Positions 30,526 through 38,800 of a stretch of DNA of 45,950 nt are shown here, piece after piece. The stretch's first letter is position 1. Each line of letters begins with the position of its first letter. This DNA comes from a virus: the IMG/VR virus record IMGVR_UViG_3300036861_000464, positions 1 through 45,950 of that record. One strand, written 5' to 3'. Under the pieces are notes generated by a model, which was not told the DNA's origin, searched no databases, and was given only the letters and a program-made list of their open reading frames with translations. A program made the translations under genes and the position numbers.

Positions 30526-31194
30526 ATGAGCACGCTAGTCAGCTATCTCGTTGACGACGCCGCGCAGGCCATTGGCGACCCGAACAAGCAGCGCGTCCAG
30601 ACCTCGCAGTGGCTCTCGATCTACAACCGGAGCAATCGGGAGCTCTGCCAGAAGGCGAACATCTTGAAGTTCCGAGACAGCTTCAAGCTAGTCGCCAACC
30701 GGCGGATCTACGACTATCCGGAACAAATGACGGTGATGACCGACATTCATGTCTCCGAGACCCCGACCGACGAGAGCTCGTTCCGTTACCTGAGCGAATA
30801 CTTCGAGGACGAGTTCAGGGAGAGGACCTCGGCCCTGTATCCGGCAGCCACGCTGCCAACTCACTACCACGCAACGTCCGGCTGGTTCTATCTCGTGCCG
30901 ATGGTGTCCGCCGACATCGTCGATGGGGGTTGCATCACTTACTTCGGCCTGCCTGACCGGCTCGCGGAGATTGGGACCAACGTGATGCAGGTCGACGACC
31001 TCGCCCAGGATTACCTGATCCGCCGCATGATCATCCACGGCCTCGAATCGAGGAATCGCTTGGTGGAGGCGAGGGCCGCGCTGGAGATGTGGAATGCGGA
31101 CCTGGAAACTCTTCAAGACAAGCTGGACGACCGTTCGCAAGATCGGCGCTCCTCCATCGCGCCACGGCGCAATAGGTTCGCAGGGATGCACTGA
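30526..31194 (+). CDS. Head-tail adaptor (gp4-like)
   Basis: 222 residues from ATG 30526 after AGGGGACA. The opening STLVSYLVDDAAQAIGDPNKQRV and QWLSIYNRSNRELCQ match, by eye, the adaptor/head-completion proteins that sit under the portal of P22-like phages. A central beta section (YPEQMTVMTDIHVSE, GWFYLVPM) and a helical end (YLIRRMIIHGLESRNRLVEA) follow. It overlaps the next gene (TGATG). Unusually, it lies downstream of the fibre-like genes rather than next to the coat. Confidence 0.76.
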   Translation: MSTLVSYLVDDAAQAIGDPNKQRVQTSQWLSIYNRSNRELCQKANILKFRDSFKLVANRRIYDYPEQMTVMTDIHVSETPTDESSFRYLSEYFEDEFRERTSALYPAATLPTHYHATSGWFYLVPMVSADIVDGGCITYFGLPDRLAEIGTNVMQVDDLAQDYLIRRMIIHGLESRNRLVEARAALEMWNADLETLQDKLDDRSQDRRSSIAPRRNRFAGMH

Positions 31195-33326
31195 TGCCTC
31201 GGCTCGCCACGCAGGAAATCACGCTCGCGATCCGCGACTTTAGTCGGGGCATCGTGGGCGGCATTTCTGAGCGCGGGCTGAGGGATATCAACTGGCTCGC
31301 CGTAGCCGACAACCTCTACGGTAGGCCATACCGAGGGCTGAGGGTTCGCCCCGGATCTCGGAACCTTTCGACCGCGCTTCTCTCCGACGAGCCCCACAGC
31401 CTGATGGGCTTCTACTCTTCCGGCGGCAATAAGTTGTTCGTCGGAGCGGCCGCCAAAATCTTCGAGGTGACGGCGAGTGCGTTCACGCTCCAGACGCTTC
31501 CAGGCGGTCATCCAGGCTCGTCGGACATCTTCGCACACACAAACCTCGACGGGGTTCTGGTGGCGACTCAGCGGACAGGATCGCTCACCCCGCTAATGTA
31601 CGACGGCGCCTGGAAGGAGCTGAAACTTCCGAAGCCCACGGACGCCATCGGGTTCGCAGCGGATACCGCTGGGCTGGTTGATATCGGAAACCATTACTAC
31701 CGAATCCGCTGGCGGTTCGCGAAGGGATCGAGCCTTGTCGGGCCCGTGAGCGCGGTCCATACGATCGCCACGACGACGAAGACGGTCAATGTCAACGCCG
31801 GCCTCGCGGCCTCGGGGCGGAGCGACTACGTAGGCTGGACGCTCGAGCGGACGAAAGTAAACGGTACCGCAGCCGGCCCGTTCTGGTTCGTGGCCGACGG
31901 CACCGGGACTACATTTGCCGACAACATCCCGGACGCCTCGCTAGGCTATCTGGCCGATGAGGGACTTCACGGTGAACCGCTTCACTTCGATGGGATCACG
32001 AGTTTCAGTGGGCGCCTGTGGGGTTGGGCGGGATCGACCCTCTACGCCAGCCAGGCGATTGGGGACCTGGAAGCCACTGGCATCGCAAACTTCGATGCGG
32101 ACCTTACCTTTCCGGTGGCGAAGGACGATGGCGACACCGTGCAGGTCTGCCTGGTCGTGCTGGACGAGCTTCTGATCCTGAAGAAACGAAGCGTCCACGT
32201 CATCTCTGGCGTCGATCCTGAGAGTTACGTACTGACTAGCGTCGTGTATGCCGACCCGGCTCGTGGAAGCGAAGCGGGATGCGCTGGCCCTCGGGCAGCG
32301 TGCGTCATCGGTGGGGTGGCCTACTTCTGGGGCGAGTCGGGCGGCCTGTTCACGTACTCAAGGGGAGCGGTTAAGCCAACGGGCTGGACTGAAATCGGCC
32401 GCTACTTGGACGAGGTCAATACGGCGGCGTTGGACAATCTGCTGCTCATCAACCACCAGGGCAATTACATGCTCGCGTGGTATCCGAAGGGCACGGTGAG
32501 CGTCGCCAAAGACCAGATCGTTCGCGATGTAAGGTTCAGGGATCAGTGGTGGCACTGGAGGGGTTGGGGGGCCCGCGACGCGATCGAGCTCAAGTCGGGG
32601 ATCCTGGGAGCGGCCTCGTTGGCGATTGCCGATCCCACCAACTTCTCTTTCTTCTTCAGCATTCCGAATGGTTCCTCCATCACCGGGCCCGGTATCCCTG
32701 GCGGGACAACTGTGAGCGGCGCGGTCACTGCTGGCGCGACGACGCTGACCATGAGTGCCAACGCTACGGCCACCGCCCAGGATGTGACGCTCACGATCGC
32801 CGGCATCACAACGGTGCATTGCAACACCGTGTCCGGTTCGCCGATCGTCACGACCACGCAATACCATTGCTGGTCGGCCTTCGAGTCGTTCGGGGACTTC
32901 AAGACCTCGAGCGGTGGGGGCGGGCAAGCCGTTCCGGTGTCGCTCGAAACCCCTTGGCTGGATGCAGGGATGCCCGACGATTGGAAGGATCTGGACCGTC
33001 TTTCGTTCAGCGCCGATGGCGACGCGACAACCGTTTCGGTGTCGATAACGAGCGATCCCTTCGGCGGGTCATCCGGCCTGAGTCTGACGCTCTCCGGCCA
33101 AGGTGCCGATTGGGCTCCGGATAGCGGAAGCGGAACGAATGATTTAGAATGGGATATTGGAAACTGGACGGGGGACATCCCCAGCACGATCGCCGCTGGC
33201 GTGCCTGCCGGTACCATTGGAAGGCGGTTCAAGATTACTGCGGTGGCAAACCCAACCGGGGACTTTCGGCCGACGGGAATCGAGATGGTCGCAACGCTAC
33301 TTCCGGATAAGGAGTACAACACGTGA
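31194..33326 (+). CDS. Tail hub / stabilisation protein, beta-propeller-like
   Basis: 710 residues. The N-terminus DFSRGIVGGISERGLRD and DNLYGRPYRGLRVRPGSRN is typical of tail hub proteins of short-tailed phages. The body shows repeated WD/beta-propeller-like blades: LMGFYSSGGNKLFVGAAAKI, RLWGWAGSTLYASQAIGDLE, LLILKKRSVHVISGVDPESY, GVAYFWGESGGLFTYSRGAV. Residues about 480-550 hold a Gly/Thr-rich insertion (TLTMSANATATAQDVTLTIA) like an Ig or fibre graft. It likely plugs or stabilises the portal-adaptor complex. Confidence 0.74.
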   Translation: MPRLATQEITLAIRDFSRGIVGGISERGLRDINWLAVADNLYGRPYRGLRVRPGSRNLSTALLSDEPHSLMGFYSSGGNKLFVGAAAKIFEVTASAFTLQTLPGGHPGSSDIFAHTNLDGVLVATQRTGSLTPLMYDGAWKELKLPKPTDAIGFAADTAGLVDIGNHYYRIRWRFAKGSSLVGPVSAVHTIATTTKTVNVNAGLAASGRSDYVGWTLERTKVNGTAAGPFWFVADGTGTTFADNIPDASLGYLADEGLHGEPLHFDGITSFSGRLWGWAGSTLYASQAIGDLEATGIANFDADLTFPVAKDDGDTVQVCLVVLDELLILKKRSVHVISGVDPESYVLTSVVYADPARGSEAGCAGPRAACVIGGVAYFWGESGGLFTYSRGAVKPTGWTEIGRYLDEVNTAALDNLLLINHQGNYMLAWYPKGTVSVAKDQIVRDVRFRDQWWHWRGWGARDAIELKSGILGAASLAIADPTNFSFFFSIPNGSSITGPGIPGGTTVSGAVTAGATTLTMSANATATAQDVTLTIAGITTVHCNTVSGSPIVTTTQYHCWSAFESFGDFKTSSGGGGQAVPVSLETPWLDAGMPDDWKDLDRLSFSADGDATTVSVSITSDPFGGSSGLSLTLSGQGADWAPDSGSGTNDLEWDIGNWTGDIPSTIAAGVPAGTIGRRFKITAVANPTGDFRPTGIEMVATLLPDKEYNT

Positions 33327-33958
33327 GCCTGGTGATCCCGAACACGTTTGTCGCCGGCAGTAAGGCGCGCGCCTCGGAAGTCAACGCCAACTTCACGGCC
33401 GTCTCGGCGAAGTTCACGGAGGGCGCCGGAGGAATATCCGACGGGGATGTCTCCTCGGCGGCGGGCATCAAGAATACCAAACTCTCGACCGTGTCCGGAA
33501 ACCGCATCACTCAGGCCCAGCTCGAGGACGATGCGGTAGATCTCAGGGTTCTCCGCGACGATGCAACGGCCGGCTCTCCGAACGCTGCGGTGAACACCGC
33601 CGACCACATCAAAGACGGAATCATCACGAAGGCGAAACTCACCACGACGGCCGGCTCGAGGATCACGAAGGCGCAGACCGAGATCGTCGTGCAGACCCAA
33701 CTCGTGACCTTCTCGGGACTCGTGACCGGCGTGGCGCAGGTGTTCTCAGTGACACCGACTCCGGCGATCTCTAAGGCGACCAACGCTATACTCGGCACCT
33801 ACATGTCCGGCATCAGCAACCCTACGGGCTTTCAGGCCATCTCGATTCAGGTCGATACGACTGACCCAACGAACTACCTATTCAAGATCACGGTATTGCC
33901 GTCTTTCACTGGGTCGTTCACTGGGAATTTGGTCGTGTCCTTTTTGCCGGCGTCCTAG
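33323..33958 (+). CDS. Tail fibre/needle-like protein
   Basis: 211 codons from GTG 33323, overlapping the previous stop. The start LVIPNTFVAGSKARASEVNANFTAV is, from memory, a common opening of phage tail fibre or needle proteins. Next come heptad-like stretches with repeated ITKAKL/ITQAQL/ITKAQT motifs, a likely trimeric fibre shaft. The final 90 residues form a beta-rich knob (TGFQAISIQVDTTDPTNYLF, FTGNLVVSFLP). Confidence 0.72.
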   Translation: MSLVIPNTFVAGSKARASEVNANFTAVSAKFTEGAGGISDGDVSSAAGIKNTKLSTVSGNRITQAQLEDDAVDLRVLRDDATAGSPNAAVNTADHIKDGIITKAKLTTTAGSRITKAQTEIVVQTQLVTFSGLVTGVAQVFSVTPTPAISKATNAILGTYMSGISNPTGFQAISIQVDTTDPTNYLFKITVLPSFTGSFTGNLVVSFLPAS

Positions 33959-34335
33959 TGAGGGCCAAATGGCGCGGCACGACGAGAAGCGTGCCGGGTT
34001 CGGATCTCGCGGACCGCTCGCTTGGCGTCGGCGACCCCAACTCGGCCAGCAAGGCGTCTGGCAAGCACAAGGCTACCTGGTCCAGCGTCGACCTGACCGG
34101 GGGCGGTGCCGTTGCTGGGACGGTGGTCGAGTACGACATCCTGCATGACCTCGGCGAGATTCCGACGGTCTGCACGCTGGCCAAGTTGGAGAACGCGGCG
34201 GTTCCTGGTACGTTCATCGAAGCGAACGCGGTCCGAGTGGAGAACTGGAGCCACTCGCACTGCCACATGAGCCTTCGGCTGGTAGCTGGTTCCTTCGATG
34301 GATGCCGGGCGAGTTTCAGGGTGCAGGGGAAATAG
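33958..34335 (+). CDS. Small tail-associated protein
   Basis: 125 codons from GTG 33958, overlapping the previous stop (TAGTG). The N-terminal third is basic and polar, followed by a beta-rich domain (TVVEYDILHDLGEIPTVCTL, HCHMSLRLVAGSFDGCRASF). Similar short proteins follow fibre genes in several podovirus-like genomes, I think, but no family name is claimed. Confidence 0.62.
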   Translation: MRAKWRGTTRSVPGSDLADRSLGVGDPNSASKASGKHKATWSSVDLTGGGAVAGTVVEYDILHDLGEIPTVCTLAKLENAAVPGTFIEANAVRVENWSHSHCHMSLRLVAGSFDGCRASFRVQGK

Positions 34336-34347
34336 GGGGAGGCGAAC

Positions 34348-34992
34348 ATGGCCGTACCGATCGCCGCGATCGCAGCAGGCTACGGCGTTGCAAAGAAGCT
34401 CTTCGGCAAGAAGAGACGCCCAGACATTCGCGGAGCCATCGCGCGGCTGCGGGCGTCTCGGCCTGTCGGCTATCTGACGCCGGAGGATCTTCGGGCGGCG
34501 GAACTCACGCGAGGCCGGCTCACGGAGGGCGTACAAGCGCAAGGACAACTGGGCGGCTACGAAATCGGCCGCAGGTTCAGGGCGCGCGGCCTCGCTGGGT
34601 CTCCGTCTGAGGAGCGATCCCGCGCCAGGCTCGAGCAGCAGACCCTACTCGGCGCGCAGCACGCCGGAGAGACCTCCGAAGAGCAACTCTACAACATCCG
34701 CACTGGGCGCGAGGCGTATCAGCGCCAGCAGGAACTCGCGATCTTCGGCGCCGAAGTCGGCCAGTCTCAGCAGGAGCAGGAGAGGCAGCAAGCCGAGGAC
34801 GCCGCGTTCTGGAACAGCCTGAACGAGTTCATCCCAACCATTAATTCCGCACTCGGCGGCGGGACCGCAGCGACCGATTACAGCGGATGGACGCTCGGTC
34901 CGGATGGTAAGTACCACCCGCCCCAGCAGGGGCCTCCGGGTTCGGAGGCGCCAGGGTTCAATCCAGAAGCGCCACCGAAACGAGTGTTCTGA
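34348..34992 (+). CDS. Internal virion (ejection) protein, small
   Basis: 214 residues from ATG 34348 with GGAGGCG upstream. The hydrophobic Gly/Ala start (AVPIAAIAAGYGVAKKLFGKK) is typical of injected proteins. It is followed by a long Gln/Arg/Glu helix (QLYNIRTGREAYQRQQELAI, SQQEQERQQAEDAAFW) and a proline-rich tail. It resembles gp7-type ejection proteins of P22 by position and composition and overlaps the next gene (TGATG). Confidence 0.68.
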   Translation: MAVPIAAIAAGYGVAKKLFGKKRRPDIRGAIARLRASRPVGYLTPEDLRAAELTRGRLTEGVQAQGQLGGYEIGRRFRARGLAGSPSEERSRARLEQQTLLGAQHAGETSEEQLYNIRTGREAYQRQQELAIFGAEVGQSQQEQERQQAEDAAFWNSLNEFIPTINSALGGGTAATDYSGWTLGPDGKYHPPQQGPPGSEAPGFNPEAPPKRVF

Positions 34993-35846
34993 TGCCGTCC
35001 GCGCTCCGGGTGTCCCGAGATTTCGCCAGGCGGGCCATTGCGAACGTTCGCTCCGCCGCGAGCAACTACGAGCGGCAACTGGGCGAGCAGGGACCAGAGA
35101 TCAAGGTCGAACCCTTCGACGCGCACAACGTCTCCACGTCTGCGGCGCTCATCAAACTGGGGACCTCGATCGCTGCGGCCAGGCGCCATAGGGCGAACTT
35201 CGAGGCAGCCCAGCAGGACGTTGCGCTCGCTCGCGAGAAGACCCGCGCCGAGATCGCGCGTCTTCGCGCGGAAGCAGCGTACAACCTGGGGCAGGGACGG
35301 CAGCCCGTTGGACGCTCGACCGAAATCACCCCATACCAGTCGGCCACGCTCGACCTGTCGAGGCAGCGCCTGGATCTGTCCAGGAGGTCGACAGCGGAGA
35401 GAACCAGGAACCGAGGGCGGCTCGCCAAAGCGCAGGCCGGCCTGAGACAGATAGACCTAGCGATCGAGCGCGACACGCGGAACCGCGCCACCCAGGCAAT
35501 GGCAACCACCGTCCCGGTCTTCAACGCCGTGATGAGCGACGACAACGATGTCCGCAACAGGGCTCTGACACAACTCGGGATCAATCCTGACGACTACGAA
35601 GACATGAGCAGCCCCGAGAGAGCGAGAACACTCGAAAGCGCGAGGCAGAGGCTCCACGAACAGTACCTCACCAAGCATAGGTTCTACATTTCGCGCTATT
35701 TCCAGCCGCGCCGGCAGAAGTATCAGGCGGTCATCGACGAAGGCATCGCTGATCTTGGGGCCGAGGACACCGGCGCGGAGGAACCGTTGCCAGTAGAGGC
35801 TCCAGACCAAGGGGATCCGTTGGATGCCTTCTACGGCGGCCAGTAG
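34992..35846 (+). CDS. Internal virion (ejection) protein, helical
   Basis: 284 residues. Almost entirely helical and charged (SNYERQLGEQGPEI, IAAARRHRANFEAAQQDVALAREKTRAE quoted in part as NFEAAQQDVALAREKTRAE, DLSRQRLDLSRRS), with an acidic C-terminus. This fits a second ejection protein that would line the DNA-translocating channel. Its last 23 bases overlap the start of the giant polyvalent gene. Confidence 0.68.
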   Translation: MPSALRVSRDFARRAIANVRSAASNYERQLGEQGPEIKVEPFDAHNVSTSAALIKLGTSIAAARRHRANFEAAQQDVALAREKTRAEIARLRAEAAYNLGQGRQPVGRSTEITPYQSATLDLSRQRLDLSRRSTAERTRNRGRLAKAQAGLRQIDLAIERDTRNRATQAMATTVPVFNAVMSDDNDVRNRALTQLGINPDDYEDMSSPERARTLESARQRLHEQYLTKHRFYISRYFQPRRQKYQAVIDEGIADLGAEDTGAEEPLPVEAPDQGDPLDAFYGGQ

Positions 35847-38800
35847 CCCGCTCAGATTCGACTACGTCGGTGCCAGAAGGGCTGGCTTCACCGACCAGCA
35901 GATCGCCCAGTCCCTGGGTCGGAAGCGCGCCCAAGGCCTCGACGTGTACGTCGACCGGACCGAGGTCCAGACCTACCGCCGCACAGCGGGCACGACACCG
36001 CCCACCGCTCTTCCCCAGGACGCCCGCACAGCCGCTGCCACCGTCCGTGCGGGCCTAACGCCGCCCAAAGCACCATCCACCCAGCCGGTCGGTCCTGAAG
36101 CCATCCACGGGGCTCTGCCGGGGTTTGGCGGCATCTCCTCTCCCGGCGTGTCCAGGACCGAGGGGATCCCTGAAGTGATTGGCGGAATTGCGAGGGGGGC
36201 AGGCCAGACGGCCATCGACTTCGTCCGTTCGATTCCAGAACAGCTGCGGCAGTTCTACGAACAGGGCGGCCAGCCCCCCGCCTTGCCCGGAGAGCCGCCG
36301 GAGGCAACGGCAGCCCGCGGGGCGGCCTATCAGGAGGCCGCACGCACGATCGCCGGGTACACGCCTCTCAAGACCCCGATCGGGGCGGTGCTGCCTCTGA
36401 TGGCAGCCCAGGGCGCCACTCAGGTGATCCAGGCCGGCGCGCCGGTGGAGACTGCGGCGGGTCCAGCGCCGCCGACTGCCGGAGAGGTGGGAGAGCGGCT
36501 CGGGGCCGGCGCGGCCGGCCTCGCGATGGGGGTGCCCGGGCTCCTTCACGGTGTCGTTGGGCGCGTCGTCCAGAAAGCGAAGCCGCCCACAGCGGCGGAG
36601 ACGGCGGCTGTCCGAAGGAACATCGTGCCACCGCCGACGCTCAAGCCTCAACTCCGGTCAGTCAGCGAGACTGCGAGCCTGGAGCTGGGGCACTCGATCG
36701 ACCAAATGCAGAAGAGGGCCACCGTTCCGATACGATTCGACGCTCCGGGAATCCTCACCGTTGAGGACGCCCACATCGTTCCGAACCTAGTCCGGGTCTT
36801 CCCGGGCGACGTGAACCCGGTGCGCGTCACGGTGGTCGACAACGCCACGGGAGAGATCCACTCTATCGCGTTGCCCAGCATCGGCTCCCTCCGCGAGGCT
36901 CTCAAGGCCGGCCGACCCAGGCCCGCTCCAAAACCGGAGGCCGCGGCCCCACAGGTCGCTGTCGAAGAGGTGCCAGCGGCACCCGAGAAACCGGGCCCGC
37001 CCAGGAAGCGCACTCGAGAGGAGTACGCGGCGCAGCAGGCAACGATCCGCCAGGCCGTGGCGCAAGTACCGGAGAGCATCGCGCGGGTCAAGGAGAGGAC
37101 GGCGGAAGCGCCAAGGGCCATTGCCGCGCTCGAGCGGCAGATCGCCGAGAATCCTGGCGATAAACGGGTCGGCCGGTGGAAGCGGAGGGTCGAGAAGCTC
37201 AAGTCGATCGCTCCCGAGCCGGAACGCGCCGCTGTCCCGCCGCCGTCGGCGAGGGCAACTATCCCCGCCGCCGTGAGCACGGCGCCTCCAGTGGAACCCA
37301 CGACAGCGAAATCACCGGAGCCTGCGGCCGCGCCTGCGCGTCCGGCACGAGCGCGGCCCACCGCCGCGCCAATCCCACGCGAGAAGGCCGCGGCTCCAGC
37401 CCGCATGCTCGTGCCCAACATGCAGTTCCGGGACGAGCGATCGGCCTCTAGCTTTGCGGTCCACGTTGCTAGGGGCGAACCTGGCTCCGAGCCGAAGGTT
37501 GTCAAGACGCGCAAGGGATACGAAATCGAGATCAACGAAACGCCGGGGCCTGCGGAACAGCTCGCAGGGGGTAGAGAGAAGTTGGGTGTGTCCACGCGGG
37601 AGGCCGCGGCCCCGGCTGAAGAGATCGTTGCTGGCCGCTCCAAGGTAGCCAGAGAGCCGACGGCCGAAGAGGCCGCCACGATGAAGCCCGGGGAAACCAA
37701 GGTCATAAAGGGCCACGTCGTTCATCGCACGACGCCTGAGTTCGAGCAGCGGATCGCACGGACCGAGCGGCGGACTGCCGGAGCCACAAGTCTTGAGGGC
37801 GGAGTCGCGATCGCCGAACGCCGTGTTCCCGAAGCGCCAGGACGACGGGCTGAAGACGCGAAACGATTCCGCGAGATCCAGTCGGAAGCCGAGAAGACGA
37901 TTCGGCGCATCCGTGCGGCTAAGACCCATACCGACCTAGTTGCGCTCCACGAGGAACTGCACCCCGGGGTGTCGACCAAGTACCTCAGCTCGAGGGAACT
38001 CCACGAGATCCTGCTGCGCGAGGCCCAGGCTGCGGTGCGTGGCGCGAAAGAGGCGGGGACCGCGGAGCCCGTTTCTGCTACCGGCAAGGCGGAGCGGGCC
38101 AAGCCAGGCGAGCCGACCGCCCCTGCGGCCCCGCCGAAGGTCCCCAGCCGATCGTTCACCGAGGTATTCGAGGATCTGGCCCGGCAAGGCAGGACTCTCC
38201 AGGAGGCCACCGAGCAGGCTCGAGCCGCCTCCGGCAGCGAGCCACCGGCCGGGCTGGACCTCGAGTCAAGATGGTCTCGAGTGCAGCGCGAGGCGAGAGA
38301 AGGCGCAGGCCAGACGGACATCTTTGGTGGTGCGGCGATGTTGGGGAGACCGGCGGGCGAGAGGACTGAGGCCGACATAGACATGCCGGAGCGCGCGGCG
38401 CCACCGTCGGTGTCCGAGGTCGCTACGCGCGCGGCAAAGCCTTCCGAAGCTAAGGACGTGCCCTTGGAGGGCCTGTGGTATTGGCGCGGGTTCCAGAACC
38501 GTGATGTCGCACGTGGCACGGAGCCGACACAGGAGGCGAGGGAGCTTGTGAACGCCGCTCACGTGAAGATGCTGTCGGAGACGCGCGGGGGCTTCGATCT
38601 GGACGAGGTCGTGCGCCGGCCGATCCTTGTCTGGCGAGATGCGGCGGGAGAGCTTGGACCGGCTGGCCGTAGATACGTAATCGACGGGCACCATCGGGCC
38701 TACATGGCGAAGGAGGCTGGGGCCAAGATGCTACCCGCAGTCGAGGTCTTTGGAGACCTAGCCTACGCGAAGGATCAGGCGAGGCTCAGCAACCTGGCGT

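Noticed and set aside
32543-33700. 385-codon minus-strand open frame across two tail genes
   Set aside because: It crosses the boundary of two well-supported genes in the other strand; composition and lack of motifs indicate a shadow.
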